Shown: positions 16,697-28,831, numbered from the stretch's first letter. The stretch is 64,000 bases of DNA from Micromonospora sp. WMMA1947 (GCF_027497355.1 NZ_CP114909.1:5910001-5974000), one strand, 5' to 3'. Notes: generated by a model not told the origin, from the letters alone. A program made the numbers and translations.

Positions 16697-17323
16697 TCAG
16701 GACGGGTCGCGGCCGGCGAGCAGGTCGGCGAAGTCGGTGGTGAGCGCGAACGGGTCGGCCGGGCCGGTCGCGGGCGGGCGGCGGTCCACCTGCTCGGCCA
16801 GTTCGGCTCCAGCCCGGCGGATCCGGGACCGCAGCGCGCTGTCGCCGTCGTCGCCGGCCCAGTCCTCGGGCGCGGCGAACACCGCCGTGGGCAGCGTCGC
16901 CGCCCGCAGGTACGTGAACATCGGCCGGACCGCGTGCTCCAGCGCCAGCGAGTGCCGGGCGGTGCCACCGGTCGCCCCGAGCAGCACCGGCTTGCCGGCC
17001 AGCGCGTCCCGGTCGACCACGTCGAAGAACGACTTGAACAGCCCGTTGTACGACGCGTTGAAGATCGGCGTCACCGCGATCAGCCCGTCGGCGGCGGCCA
17101 CCTCGTCGAGCGTGCGCCGCAGCGCGGCCGGCGGAAAGCCGGTGAGCAGGTGGTTCACCACGTCGTGGGCGTGCTCGCGCAGCTCCACCACGCGCAGCTC
17201 GACAGTGGCGCCGCGGCCGGCCAGCTCGTCGCGGGCGGCCGTGGCGAGCTGGTCGGCGAGCAGGCGGGTGGACGACGGCTGGGCGAGACCGGCCGAGACC
17301 ACCGCCAGGGTACGGCTGGTCAT
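16697..17323 (-). CDS. NADPH-dependent FMN reductase (CE1759-type)
   Basis: A 208-residue flavodoxin-like FMN reductase. The phosphate-binding loop is VVSAGLAQPSSTRLLADQL near the N-terminus; TPIFNASYNGLFKSFFDV is the conserved flavin/substrate loop of this family, followed by LLGATGGTARHSLALEH. It probably supplies reduced FMN to the LLM-class monooxygenase encoded immediately upstream, whose stop it overlaps by 4 bases (ATGA). Such two-component pairs are well known, although the oxidised substrate here cannot be told. Confidence 0.88.
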   Translation of the reverse strand: MTSRTLAVVSAGLAQPSSTRLLADQLATAARDELAGRGATVELRVVELREHAHDVVNHLLTGFPPAALRRTLDEVAAADGLIAVTPIFNASYNGLFKSFFDVVDRDALAGKPVLLGATGGTARHSLALEHAVRPMFTYLRAATLPTAVFAAPEDWAGDDGDSALRSRIRRAGAELAEQVDRRPPATGPADPFALTTDFADLLAGRDPS

Positions 17324-18420
17324 CGCTGCTCCCCGTCGGCCGGCGCGGCGTCGCGGGCGGCCAGCAGGCCGGCGTGGGTGGGCGCCTCGGGCACGTGCGC
17401 CGGACGCAGCGAGTCGAACTCCTTGCGCAGCACCGGCACCACCTCCTCGCCCAGCAGGTCGAGCTGCTCCAGCACCGTCTTCAGCGGCAGGCCGGCGTGG
17501 TCGATCAGGAACAGCTGCCGCTGGTAGTCGCCGACGTACTCGCGGAAGCCCAGCGTGCGGTCGATGACCTGCTGCGGGCTGCCCACCGTCAGCGGCGTCT
17601 CGCGGGTGAACTCCTCCAGCGACGGGCCGTGCCCGTAGACCGGGGCGTTGTCGAAGTAGGGGCGGAACTCGCGTACCGCGTCCTGGGAGTTGCGGCGCAT
17701 GAAGACCTGCCCGCCGAGGCCGACGATGGCCTGGTCGGGCGAGCCGTGGCCGTAGTGCGCGAACCGCTCCCGGTAGAGGCCGACCATCCGCTGGGTGTGC
17801 TCCTTGGGCCAGAAGATGTGGTTGGCGAAGAAGCCGTCGCCGTAGTACGCGGCCTGCTCGGCGATCTCCGGGCTGCGGATCGAGCCGTGCCAGACGAACG
17901 GCGGTACGCCGTCGAGCGGGCGCGGGGTCGAGGTGAACGACTGCAGGGGCGTCCGGAACCGGCCCTTCCAGTCGACCACGTCCTCGCGCCACAGCCGGCG
18001 CAGCAGGTCGTAGTTCTCGATCGCGAGGGGGATGCCGTTGCGGATGTCCTGCCCGAACCACGGGTACACCGGGCCGGTGTTGCCGCGCCCCATCATCAGG
18101 TCCACCCGGCCGTCGGCCAGGTGCTGGAGCATCGCGTAGTCCTCGGCGATCTTCACCGGGTCGTTCGTGGTGATCAGCGTGGTCGCTGTCGACAGCAGCA
18201 GCCGTTCGGTGCGCGCGGCGATCCAGCCGAGCATGGTGGTCGGCGACGACGGCACGAACGGCGGGTTGTGGTGCTCGCCGGTGGCGAACACGTCCAGGCC
18301 GACCTCCTCGGCCTTGAGCGCGATGGCGGTCATGGCCTTGATCCGCTCACGCTCGGACGGCATCCGCCCGGTCGTGGGGTCGACGGTGACGTCACCGACG
18401 GTGAAGACTCCGAACTGCAT
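17320..18420 (-). CDS. LLM-class flavin-dependent oxidoreductase (CE1758-type)
   Basis: A 366-residue luciferase-like (bacterial luciferase/F420 superfamily) TIM-barrel monooxygenase. It starts MQFGVFTVGDVTVDP, with ATGEHHNPPFVPSSPTT, LADGRVDLMMGRGN and the substrate/flavin face PPFVWHGSIRSPEIAEQAA. The ATG at 18420 has a GAGGAGCTGG ribosome site; the upstream in-frame codons look noncoding. It is coupled with the FMN reductase, which indicates FMNH2 rather than F420H2, though F420 use is not excluded. It is divergent from mpg, with a TTGAC-N2-GTCAA palindrome between them. Confidence 0.88.
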   Translation of the reverse strand: MQFGVFTVGDVTVDPTTGRMPSERERIKAMTAIALKAEEVGLDVFATGEHHNPPFVPSSPTTMLGWIAARTERLLLSTATTLITTNDPVKIAEDYAMLQHLADGRVDLMMGRGNTGPVYPWFGQDIRNGIPLAIENYDLLRRLWREDVVDWKGRFRTPLQSFTSTPRPLDGVPPFVWHGSIRSPEIAEQAAYYGDGFFANHIFWPKEHTQRMVGLYRERFAHYGHGSPDQAIVGLGGQVFMRRNSQDAVREFRPYFDNAPVYGHGPSLEEFTRETPLTVGSPQQVIDRTLGFREYVGDYQRQLFLIDHAGLPLKTVLEQLDLLGEEVVPVLRKEFDSLRPAHVPEAPTHAGLLAARDAAPADGEQR

Positions 18421-18478
18421 GACCAGCTCCTCGCGTGGGGTCCGGACCGGTCGCCCGGGATCGCTCCTCACAACATAT

Positions 18479-18490
18479 TTGACGAGTCAA
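18479..18490. promoter_or_regulatory. AT-rich palindromic operator candidate, LLM/mpg intergenic
   Basis: TTGAC-GA-GTCAA, set in an AT-rich island (18470-18493) in the divergent region, overlaps a possible -35 for the LLM gene. It is the sort of short palindrome bound by MarR- or TetR-type repressors; no such regulator gene is adjacent. Confidence 0.45.
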
Positions 18491-18545
18491 CTATTCCGGC
18501 CACCGCCCGCCCCGGCGTGGCCCGGATCACGTGCCACCCACCGAC

Positions 18546-18551
18546 TACCCT
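18546..18551 (+). promoter_or_regulatory. -10 candidate giving a leaderless mpg start
   Basis: TACCCT lies 7 bases before ATG 18559, and no Shine-Dalgarno is present. No convincing -35 is seen. Confidence 0.35.
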
Positions 18552-18558
18552 TGCCGCG

Positions 18559-19197
18559 ATGACGTACCCCTGGCTCGGCGCACCGGCCGCTCAGGTCGCC
18601 GACACCGCGCGGACCCTGCTCGGGTGGACCGTGTCGGCCGGCGGCGTCACCGTCCGGCTCACCGAGGTCGAGGCGTACGCGGGCACCGGCGAGGACCCGG
18701 CGTCGCACGCCCACCGCGGGCCGACGCCGCGCAACAGGGTCATGTTCGGGCCCGCCGGGCACGTCTACGTGTATTTCGTGTTCGGCATGCACTGGTGCGC
18801 GAACATCGTCTGCGGTCGCGACGGCGAGGCGGCGGCCGTGCTGCTGCGCGCCGGCGAGGTGGTCGACGGCGTCGAGATCGCCCGCGAGCGCCGGCCGCGC
18901 GCCGCCGACCGGGAACTGGCCCGGGGTCCGGCCCGGCTGGTCACCGCGCTCGGACTCGGGCAGGACGCCAACGGCACCTCGGCGATCGACGGCAGCGGCC
19001 CGCTGCTACTGACGCCACCGGCGAGCCCGGTCGACCCGGCGCGGATCGTCGCCGGGCCACGCGTCGGGGTCGCCGCCGCGCACGACCTGCCGTGGCGGTT
19101 CTGGCTGGCGGACGAGCCGAGCGTGAGCGTCTACCGGCGGCACACCCCGCGCCGCCGGCCCGCCTCGGCCGCCTCGGCGCGCAACTCACCGGCCTGA
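18559..19197 (+). CDS. mpg: DNA-3-methyladenine glycosylase (AAG/Mpg family)
   Basis: A 212-residue base-excision repair glycosylase that removes alkylated purines. The core signature reads LTEVEAYAGTGEDPASHAH, RGPTPRNRVMFGPAGHVYV and FGMHWCANIV: the glutamate of TEVEAY is the catalytic base, and the YVYF and MHxCxN segments shape the DNA-intercalating and base pocket. Length and spacing are normal. The last 20 residues are a basic, Ala/Arg-rich tail. Confidence 0.95.
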   Translation: MTYPWLGAPAAQVADTARTLLGWTVSAGGVTVRLTEVEAYAGTGEDPASHAHRGPTPRNRVMFGPAGHVYVYFVFGMHWCANIVCGRDGEAAAVLLRAGEVVDGVEIARERRPRAADRELARGPARLVTALGLGQDANGTSAIDGSGPLLLTPPASPVDPARIVAGPRVGVAAAHDLPWRFWLADEPSVSVYRRHTPRRRPASAASARNSPA

Positions 19198-19204
19198 ACC
19201 GGCC

Positions 19205-19223
19205 GTTCCGGGCAACCCGGAAC
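19205..19223 (+). terminator. Short hairpin after mpg
   Basis: Perfect 8-base arms GTTCCGGG and CCCGGAAC enclose a CAA loop, 7 bases after the mpg stop. Confidence 0.5.
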
Positions 19224-19303
19224 ACCCCGCACCGCGTCTGTGGTGCATGACGCGCCGCCTTGTCACCACACCCTGAGGGCGCGACGTTGCGCACGAATGC
19301 CTT

Positions 19304-19320
19304 TCAACAGGGTGTTGACA
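19304..19320 (+). promoter_or_regulatory. Inverted repeat overlapping a TTGACA -35
   Basis: TCAACA-GGG-TGTTGA (19304-19318) overlaps TTGACA (19315-19320), 22 bases before ATG 19343. A consensus -35 under an inverted repeat suggests a repressible promoter, perhaps autoregulated by the HTH-like product. Confidence 0.4.
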
Positions 19321-19342
19321 ACAGGTCATTCTTGGGTGTGGG

Positions 19343-19777
19343 ATGGACGGCATGGTCACCGTGGACAACGACCCGTTCACCGCTCCGGATGCTGCCCAGG
19401 CCCGGGCGCACCGCAACTACGCGGCGCTGCTGCGGATCGCCGAACGGCACGCCGGCACGAACTCCCGTCGCCGGCGGTACGCCCACCCCGACGTGCCCGA
19501 CGCCTACGAGGCGGCCACGCTGGTGATGGCGCTCGCCGGAGGCGCCGAGCTGGACGAGGGTGAGGAGCCCGTCGACCAGGCCGACCTGATGGCCGCGCTG
19601 ACGCTGATCCCGCACGTACGCGCCGAGGTGGACGCGCTGGAGGCCGGCCTGTTGCAGGTGGCCCGGGGCCGGGGCATGACCTGGCAGGCGATCGCCTTCG
19701 GGCTGGGGCTGGGCAGCGCCCAGGCGGCCCGGCAGCGCTACGAGCGGCTCACCGTCCGCACCGGCACCGGCGACTGA
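19343..19777 (+). CDS. Small HTH-like protein, probable DNA-binding
   Basis: A 144-residue cytoplasmic protein of no recognised family. It is Ala/Leu-rich and helical throughout. Residues about 112-138 (MTWQAIAFGLGLGSAQAARQ) look like a helix-turn-helix of the sigma-70 region 4 or Xre kind: a WxxIAxxLGL turn followed by a recognition helix ending RQRYERL. An acidic segment GGAELDEGEEPVD precedes it. Starts at ATG 19343 and ATG 19352 are both possible. An inverted repeat covering the -35 hints at autoregulation. Confidence 0.55.
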   Translation: MDGMVTVDNDPFTAPDAAQARAHRNYAALLRIAERHAGTNSRRRRYAHPDVPDAYEAATLVMALAGGAELDEGEEPVDQADLMAALTLIPHVRAEVDALEAGLLQVARGRGMTWQAIAFGLGLGSAQAARQRYERLTVRTGTGD

Positions 19778-19841
19778 CCGGCGGCGCGCACTGTCACAGG
19801 GGCGGGCGAGACTGTGCCGGACGACGGCACGAGAGGACGCG

Positions 19842-20195
19842 ATGACGCGCGAGGAGATGCTGGCCTACTGCCTGGCCAAGCCGGGAGCCTGGCTCGACCG
19901 GCCGTGGGAGGGCGACGAGGTGGTGAAGGTGGGCAGCCGGATCTTCGCGTTCCTCGGCTCGCCCGAGGGTGAGGCGCGGGTCGGGGTGAAGTGCGGAGCG
20001 TCCCGGGAGGTGGCCGACGAGTGGCTGCACCGGTTCCCGGCCGACGCGCGCCCCTCCCCCTACATCGGCCGGTCGGGCTGGAACACGCTGCGGCTCTCCG
20101 CCGGCATCCCGGACGACGAGCTGATCGAGGCGGTCGACGGGTCGTACGACGCGGTGGTGGCCAAGCTCCCGAAACGCGAGCGCCCCACAGGTTGA
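19842..20195 (+). CDS. MmcQ/YjbR family protein
   Basis: A 117-residue protein of the MmcQ/YjbR family, a small cyaY-like DNA-binding-type fold of unknown biochemical role. Family features include the opening AYCLAKPGAWLDRPWEGDEV, VGSRIFAFLG, the VGVKC strand and the PSPYIGRSGWNTLRL segment. ATG 19842 has AGAGGACGCG upstream. It stands alone after the HTH-like gene and converges on argH across a bidirectional hairpin. Confidence 0.85.
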   Translation: MTREEMLAYCLAKPGAWLDRPWEGDEVVKVGSRIFAFLGSPEGEARVGVKCGASREVADEWLHRFPADARPSPYIGRSGWNTLRLSAGIPDDELIEAVDGSYDAVVAKLPKRERPTG

Positions 20196-20201
20196 GCAGT
20201 G

Positions 20202-20235
20202 TGATCCGGGGCAGGCGGATGCCTACCCCGGATCA
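20202..20235. terminator. Bidirectional hairpin between MmcQ gene and argH
   Basis: TGATCCGGGG pairs with CCCCGGATCA, with an inner AGGC/GCCT extension around a GGAT loop and one C/A mismatch. It fills the 48-base gap between convergent stops. Confidence 0.75.
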
Positions 20236-20243
20236 GCGGTGAC

Positions 20244-21722
20244 TCAGCGGGGGACGACCCGCTCGGCGGCCCACTCCCGCCAGCCGGTCAGCTTGTCCGC
20301 CGCGGCGGCGAGCTGGTCGGCCACCGGGCCGGGGCCGGTGGAGCCGGGCGTGATGCGGGCGGCCAGCGCCGAGCGCACCGAGAGCACGTCGCGCACCGAC
20401 GGGTCCAGGTGCTCGCTCACCGCGGCGAGGTCGGCGTCGGACACCTCGTCCAGCGCGCACTCGCGGGCGGCGCAGAGCGCCACCAGCTTGCCGGTGATCT
20501 CGTGCGCGTCGCGGAACGGCACGTTGCGCCGCACCAGCCAGTCGGCGACCTCGGTCGCCAGCGAGAAGCCCGACGGCGCGCTGGCCACCAGACGGTCCAC
20601 CCGGACCGTCATCGTGGAGATCATCCCGGCCAGCGCGGGCAGCAGCAGTTCCAGCGTGTCGACCGCGTCGAACGCCGGCTCCTTGTCCTCCTGCATGTCC
20701 CGGTCGTACGTCATGGGCAGGCCCTTGAGCATGGTGAGCACGCTCATCAGGCCGCCGACCAGCCGGCCGGACTTGCCCCGGGCCAGCTCGGCGATGTCCG
20801 CGTTCTTCTTCTGCGGCATGATCGACGAGCCGGTGGCGAAGGCGTCGTCCAGCTCGACCCAGCCGAACTCCTGCGACGTCCAGAGCACCACCTCCTCGCC
20901 GAGGCGGGACAGGTGCACGCCGATCATCGCGGTGACGAACAGGAACTCGGCCACGAAGTCGCGGTCCGCGACCGCGTCCATCGAGTTGGCGAACGAGGTG
21001 CGGAAACCCAGCTCCTTGGCGACCGCCACCGGGTCCAGCGGCAGCCCCGAGCCGGCCAGTGCGCCCGCGCCGAGCGGGCTGATCGCGGTCCGCTCGTCCC
21101 AGTCGCGCATCCGCTCCAGGTCGCGCAGCAGCGGCTGCACGTGGGCCAGCAGCCAGTGCCCGAACGTCACCGGCTGGGCGTGCTGCAGGTGCGTCATGCC
21201 CGGCGCGGCGGTGTCCACGTGCCGCTCCGCCTGCTCGACGAGGGCCTCGGCCAGCTCGACCAGCCGGGCGGCCACGCCGCGGGCGTGGTCGCGCAGGTAG
21301 AGCCGCAGGTCGGTGGCGACCTGGTCGTTGCGGGACCGGCCGGCGCGCAGCTTGCCGCCGAGGCTGCCGAGGCGCTCCAGCAGGCCGCGTTCCAGCGCGG
21401 TGTGCACGTCCTCGTCGTCCACGGTCGGGCGGAACGCCCCGGAGGCGCAGGCCGCCTCCAGGTCGTCCAGCGCCGCGAGCATCCGGCCCAGCTCGTCCGG
21501 GTCGAGCAGGCCGGCGCCGGCGAGGACCCGGGCGTGCGCGCGGGAACCGGCGATGTCGTACGGGGCGAGACGCCAGTCGAACTGGACGCTCACCGACAGC
21601 CGCGCGAGCGCCTCGGCGGGACCGCCGGCGAACCGGCCACCCCAGAGGCTCGTCCGGTTGGCGGGGGCGCTGTTCTCGGTCAGGCTCTTGTCGTCCACCC
21701 CACCCATTGTGGTGCCCCCCAT
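20244..21722 (-). CDS. argH: Argininosuccinate lyase
   Basis: A 492-residue fumarase/aspartase-superfamily enzyme that cleaves argininosuccinate to arginine and fumarate, the last step of arginine synthesis. Signatures are SLWGGRFAGGPAEALARLSV at the start, the GKLRAGRSRNDQV segment, HLQHAQPVTFGHW and the catalytic flexible loop GSSIMPQKKNADIAEL. ATG 21722 shares one base with the argG stop (TGATG) and has GGGAGGGG upstream; ATG 21707 is an alternative with a G-rich site. It is the final gene of argCJBDFRGH. Confidence 0.96.
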   Translation of the reverse strand: MGGTTMGGVDDKSLTENSAPANRTSLWGGRFAGGPAEALARLSVSVQFDWRLAPYDIAGSRAHARVLAGAGLLDPDELGRMLAALDDLEAACASGAFRPTVDDEDVHTALERGLLERLGSLGGKLRAGRSRNDQVATDLRLYLRDHARGVAARLVELAEALVEQAERHVDTAAPGMTHLQHAQPVTFGHWLLAHVQPLLRDLERMRDWDERTAISPLGAGALAGSGLPLDPVAVAKELGFRTSFANSMDAVADRDFVAEFLFVTAMIGVHLSRLGEEVVLWTSQEFGWVELDDAFATGSSIMPQKKNADIAELARGKSGRLVGGLMSVLTMLKGLPMTYDRDMQEDKEPAFDAVDTLELLLPALAGMISTMTVRVDRLVASAPSGFSLATEVADWLVRRNVPFRDAHEITGKLVALCAARECALDEVSDADLAAVSEHLDPSVRDVLSVRSALAARITPGSTGPGPVADQLAAAADKLTGWREWAAERVVPR

Positions 21723-22923
21723 CAGGCCCCTCCCATCCGGGCGTCCCGTTGCGCGGCCATCGTGCTGGGCAGTCCCCACAGTCGTACGAATCCCTTCGCC
21801 AGCGACTGGTCGAACGTGTCGCCGGTGTCGTAGGTGGCGAGACCGAAGTCGTAGAGGCTCGCCTCGGAGCGCCGGCCGGTGACCACCGCCCGGCCGCCGT
21901 GCAGGCGCAGCCGCACCTCGCCGCTGACGTGCCGCTGCGCGTCGTCGATGAACGCGTCCAGCGACCGCTTCAGCGGCGAGAACCAGAGCCCGTCGTAGAC
22001 CAGTTCACCCCAGCGCTGGTCGACGCCGCGCTTGAACCGGGCGAGATCCCGCTCGACTGTGACCGCCTCCAGCTCCTGGTGGGCGGTGATCAGGGCGAGG
22101 GCGCCGGGTGCCTCGTACACCTCGCGGCTCTTGATGCCGACCAGCCGGTCCTCGACCATGTCGAGCCGGCCCACGCCGTGCGCCCCGGCGCGCCGGTTCA
22201 GCTCCCGGATCGCCTCGTAAGGCGTGACCGTCTCGCCGTCGATCGCGACCGGGACGCCGCCGTCGAACGTGATCACCACGTCGTCCGGGTCGCGTTCCGC
22301 CGCCGGGTCCTCGGTGTACGCGTAGAGGTCCTCGACCGGGGCGTTCCAGATGTCCTCCAGGAAGCCGGTCTCCACAGCCCGGCCCCACAGGTTCTGGTCG
22401 ATCGAGTACGGCGACTTCGCCGACACGTCGATCGGCAGCCCCTTCTCCTGCGCGTACGCGATCGCCTTGTCCCGGGTCCAGGCGAAGTCCCGGGCCGGCG
22501 CGACGACCGTCAGGTCCGGCGCGAGGGCGGCCAGGCCGACCTCGAACCGGACCTGGTCGTTGCCCTTGCCGGTGCAGCCGTGCGACACGATCGTGCCGCC
22601 GTGGGCGCGCGCCGCCGCGACCAGGTGCTTGACGATCAGCGGCCGGGACAGCGCGGACACCAGGGGGTAGCGGTCCATGTAGAGGGCGTTGGCCCGGATC
22701 GCCGGCAGGCAGTAGTCGGCGGCGAACTCGTCGCGGGCGTCGACCACCTCGGACTCGACGGCGCCGCAGTCGAGCGCGCGCTGCCGGATCACGGCCATGT
22801 CCTCGCCGCCCTGGCCGACGTCCACGGCTACCGCGATCACCTCCGCGCCGGTCCGCTCGGCCAGGTACGGGATGGCGACCGAGGTGTCCAGGCCCCCGGA
22901 GTACGCCAGCACGACCCGCTCGG

Positions 22924-22927
<4 letters not shown>
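21722..22927 (-). CDS. argG: Argininosuccinate synthase
   Basis: A 401-residue enzyme joining citrulline and aspartate with ATP. The N-type ATP pyrophosphatase P-loop is [16 protein letters not shown] at residues 7-22, and [15 protein letters not shown] carries further ATP and citrulline contacts. Full length. Its start overlaps the argR stop by 4 bases, so it is coupled to the repressor gene. Confidence 0.97.
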
Positions 22928-25593
<2,666 letters not shown>

Positions 25594-25597
<4 letters not shown>

Positions 25598-26481
25598 GAG
25601 TCGATCACCATGGTTCCGAAGCCTTCCGACGTGAACACTTCCAGCAGCGTGGAGTGGGCGACCCGGCCGTCGACGACGTGCGCGGCGGGCACTCCCCCGC
25701 GCACCGCCCGCAGGCAGGCCTCCATCTTCGGGACCATGCCCGACTCCAGGGACGGCAGCAGCTTCGCCAGGTCGTCCGCGGTGATCTCGCTGATCAGGCT
25801 GGACGTGTCGGGCCAGTTCGCGTACAGGCCCGGCACGTCGGTCAGCACGACCAGTTTGCGGGCGTCCAGCGCCACCGCGAGCGCGGCGGCGGCGGTGTCC
25901 GCGTTCAGGTTGTGCAGCACCCCGTCGGCATCAGGCGCGACGGTCGAGATGACCGGGATCCGGCCGGCGGCGATCAGGTCGGTGACCGCCGAGACGTTCA
26001 CCGACTCCACGTCGCCCACCTGGCCCACGTCGACCGCTTCCCCGTCCACGTACGCGGGGCGGCGCACCGCGGTGAACAGCCCGGCGTCCTCACCGGAGAG
26101 GCCGACCGCGTACGGGCCGTGCGCGTTGATCAGCCCGACCAGTTCCCGGCCGACCTGACCGACCAGGACCATCCGGACCACGTCCATCGCCTCCGGGGTG
26201 GTGACCCGCAGGCCGCCCCGGAACTCGCTGGCGATGCCCAGGCGGCCGAGCATGGCGGAGATCTGCGGGCCACCGCCGTGCACCACGACCGGCTTGAGGC
26301 CGGCGTAGCGCAGGAACACCATGTCGGCGGCGAAGGCGCGCTGGAGTTCGGGGTCGACCATGGCGTTGCCGCCGTACTTGACCACGACGGTGGCGCCGGA
26401 GAAACGGGCCAGCCAGGGCAGCGCCTCGATCAGCGTGGCGGCCTTGGCCTGGGCCCGGGTGAGGTCAGCACTCAGATTCAT
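25594..26481 (-). CDS. argB: Acetylglutamate kinase
   Basis: A 295-residue amino-acid kinase phosphorylating N-acetylglutamate, the second step of the pathway. [16 protein letters not shown] carries the ATP lysine, [13 protein letters not shown] the glycine-rich acetylglutamate loop, and [18 protein letters not shown] the C-terminal phosphate-binding part. The N-terminal helix [20 protein letters not shown] is typical of arginine-inhibited ArgB enzymes, so feedback inhibition is likely. ATG 26481 overlaps the argJ stop; the long open frame upstream is argJ read in another frame. Confidence 0.96.
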
Positions 26482-27650
26482 GTGGAATAGGCCGAGTTCT
26501 CGTGGACGTACGCGTGGGACAGGTCGTTGGTCCAGATGGTGGCGGCATCGGCGCCGGCGTGCAGGTCGATCCGGACCGTGACGCCGCGGCCGGTGAGGTC
26601 CACCTTGGCGCGGTCCTCGGCGGCGGCACCGCCCCGGCACACCCAGATGCCGTTCACCGCGACGTCCACGGCGTCCGGCTCGAACACGGCGGCGGTCGTG
26701 CCGACCGCGGCGAGGATCCGGCCCCAGTTCGGGTCGTTGCCGAACAGCGCGGTCTTCACCAGGTTGTTGCGGGCCACCGTGCGGCCCACCTCGACCGCGT
26801 CGTCCTCGCTCGCCGCGCCGACCACCTCGATCGCGACCTCCTTGGTCGCGCCCTCGGCGTCGGCCAGGAGCTGCTGGGCCAGGTCGTGGCAGGCGGTGGT
26901 GACCGCGGCGGTCAGCTCGGCCTCGGTCGGCTCGATGCCGGAGGCGCCGCTGGACAGCAGCAGCACCGTGTCGTTCGTGGACATGCAGCCGTCGGAGTCG
27001 ATCCGGTCGAACGTGATCCGGGTGGCGGCGCGCAGCGCGGCGTCCAGGGCGTCCGGCCCGGCCACCGCGTCGGTGGTGAGCACGCAGAGCATGGTGGCCA
27101 TGGCCGGGGCGAGCATGCCCGCGCCCTTGGCCATGCCGCCGACGGTCCAGCCCGTACCCTGCGCCACTGTCGTCTTCGGCCGGGTGTCGGTGGTCATGAT
27201 CGCCTCGGCGGCGGCCGGGCCGCCGTCGCGGGACAGGCCGCGCACCGCCTCGCGTACGCCGGGAAGAAGCTTGTCCATCGGCAGCCGCTCGCCGATCAGG
27301 CCGGTCGAGCAGACCGCCACCTCGCCGGCGCCGACGATCAGCCGCGCGTTCGCCGCGGTGATCGCGGCGGCGGTGTGCTCGGCGGTGGCGTGGGTGTCCT
27401 GGAAGCCGGCCGGGCCGGTGCAGGCGTTCGCGCCGCCGGAGTTGAGCACCACGGCGCGCACGACACCGCCGTGCACGACCTGCTGGCTCCAGAGCACCGG
27501 CGCGGCCTTGACCCGGTTGGCGGTGAAGACGCCCGCCACACCGGCGTCCGGGCCGTCGTTGATCACGAGGGCGACGTCGGCGGCGCCGGAGGACTTCAGT
27601 CCGGCCGCGACACCTGCGGCGCGGAACCCACGGGGGACGGTGACGCTCAC
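26478..27650 (-). CDS. argJ: Bifunctional glutamate N-acetyltransferase/ornithine acetyltransferase
   Basis: A 390-residue Ntn-hydrolase-type enzyme that recycles the acetyl group from N-acetylornithine to glutamate. The precursor is cut by itself before Thr186 in [17 protein letters not shown], giving alpha and beta chains; Thr186 is then the nucleophile. The presence of argJ with no separate argA or argE here indicates the cyclic acetyl pathway. GTG 27650 overlaps the argC stop by 4 bases. Confidence 0.96.
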   Translation of the reverse strand: MSVTVPRGFRAAGVAAGLKSSGAADVALVINDGPDAGVAGVFTANRVKAAPVLWSQQVVHGGVVRAVVLNSGGANACTGPAGFQDTHATAEHTAAAITAANARLIVGAGEVAVCSTGLIGERLPMDKLLPGVREAVRGLSRDGGPAAAEAIMTTDTRPKTTVAQGTGWTVGGMAKGAGMLAPAMATMLCVLTTDAVAGPDALDAALRAATRITFDRIDSDGCMSTNDTVLLLSSGASGIEPTEAELTAAVTTACHDLAQQLLADAEGATKEVAIEVVGAASEDDAVEVGRTVARNNLVKTALFGNDPNWGRILAAVGTTAAVFEPDAVDVAVNGIWVCRGGAAAEDRAKVDLTGRGVTVRIDLHAGADAATIWTNDLSHAYVHENSAYST

Positions 27651-28648
27651 GGGGCCACTCCAAACACGGACAGTCCGGTGGTCTCCGGGAGACCCACCAT
27701 CAGGTTGGCGTTCTGCACGGCCTGACCGGCCGCGCCCTTGCCCAGGTTGTCGATCGCGCTGACCACGATCACCCGGCCCGAGTCGACGTCCACCGTCGCC
27801 TGGAGGTGGCAGGAGTTCGAGCCGGCGGTGGCGGCGGTGTGCGGCCAGGCCCCCTCGGGCAGCACGTGCACGAACGGTTCGTCGGCGTACGCGGCGGCCA
27901 GCACCGCGCGCGGGTCGGCGTCGCCGGTGGGCACGGCGGTGACGGTGGCCAGGATGCCCCGGGGCATCGGTGCGAGCACCGGGGTGAAGGACAGGCCGGT
28001 CGCGCCGGTGGCCTGCTTGATCTCCGGCACGTGCTGGTGCGCGCCCACCTTGTAGGGGGTCAGGTCGCCCATCACCTCGCTGCCGAGCAGGTGGGCCTTG
28101 GCGGCCCGGCCCGCGCCGGAGGTGCCGGAGGCGGCGACCACCACCACGTCGTCGGGGCGTACCGCGCCGGCCGCGATCAGCGGGGCCAGCGCCAGCGTGG
28201 TCGCCACGGCGTAGCAGCCGGTGCTGGCGACCCGCGTCGCGGCGGCGATCCCGGCCCGCTGTCCGGGCAGCTCGGGCAGCCCGTAGGTCCAGGTACCGGC
28301 GTGCTCGCCGCCGTAGTAGCGGGACCAGGCGACGGCGTCGCGCAGCCGGTGGTCCGCGCCGAGGTCGACCACCTTGACCGAATCGGGCAGCGTCGCGGCG
28401 AGCGCCGCGGACTGCCCGTGCGGCAGGGCCAGGAAGACCAGGTCCGCGTCGGCGAGGGTCGCCGGATCGGTCGCGGCGAACACCAGGTCGAGGCCCGCGA
28501 GGTGCGGGTGTACGGCGGTGACCGGTTGACCGGCCTGGCTGTGCGCGGTGGCGGCGATCAGCTCGAACTCGGGGTGACCGGCGAGCAGGCGCAGCAGTTC
28601 GCCTCCGGCGTACCCACTCGCCCCGGCCACAGCAAACCGAATGCCCAT
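27647..28648 (-). CDS. argC: N-acetyl-gamma-glutamyl-phosphate reductase
   Basis: A 333-residue NADPH-dependent reductase, first gene of the arg operon. The Rossmann motif is [20 protein letters not shown], the catalytic cysteine is in [15 protein letters not shown], and the substrate histidine segment is [15 protein letters not shown] 28648 is chosen because GGAGGTGGGT lies immediately upstream and the Rossmann strand begins 4 residues later. Two ARG-box-like sites lie upstream, and a strong terminator separates the operon from pheT. Confidence 0.96.
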   Translation of the reverse strand: MGIRFAVAGASGYAGGELLRLLAGHPEFELIAATAHSQAGQPVTAVHPHLAGLDLVFAATDPATLADADLVFLALPHGQSAALAATLPDSVKVVDLGADHRLRDAVAWSRYYGGEHAGTWTYGLPELPGQRAGIAAATRVASTGCYAVATTLALAPLIAAGAVRPDDVVVVAASGTSGAGRAAKAHLLGSEVMGDLTPYKVGAHQHVPEIKQATGATGLSFTPVLAPMPRGILATVTAVPTGDADPRAVLAAAYADEPFVHVLPEGAWPHTAATAGSNSCHLQATVDVDSGRVIVVSAIDNLGKGAAGQAVQNANLMVGLPETTGLSVFGVAP

Positions 28649-28659
28649 ACCCACCTCCG

Positions 28660-28671
28660 CATGACTATGCA
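28660..28671. promoter_or_regulatory. argC: ARG-box-like site 1 upstream of argC
   Basis: The minus strand reads TGCATAGTCATG, sharing TGCATAGYCATG with site 2 in opposite orientation. It is 12 bases before the argC ATG, overlapping the ribosome-site region, so bound ArgR would block expression. ArgR binding is inferred from similarity to actinobacterial ARG boxes. Confidence 0.55.
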
Positions 28672-28720
28672 GAGAAGGGTACCGGTCGGGGCAGCGCCAC
28701 CGCAAGGTCATACGGCGCGT

Positions 28721-28732
28721 TGCATAGCCATG
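28721..28732. promoter_or_regulatory. argC: ARG-box-like site 2 upstream of argC
   Basis: The plus strand reads TGCATAGCCATG, the inverted partner of site 1. The neighbouring TCATACGG (28709-28716) could be the second half of a box pair. Confidence 0.5.
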
Positions 28733-28782
28733 AGATGGCGTTCACCCGCGGTTCGGGCGCCGCTCGCGCGCGCCGGTGTTGT

Positions 28783-28828
28783 TAAAAGGGGCCCCCTCCT
28801 CTACCGGAGGCGTTAAGAGGGGGCCCCT
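28783..28828 (-). terminator. Intrinsic terminator of the pheST operon
   Basis: Perfect 12-base arms AGGGGCCCCCTC and GAGGGGGCCCCT enclose an 18-base loop. On the minus strand the distal arm runs into CCCCTTTTAAC, so a real U-tract is present. It begins 4 bases after the pheT stop and insulates argC. Confidence 0.85.
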
Positions 28829-28831
28829 CCT

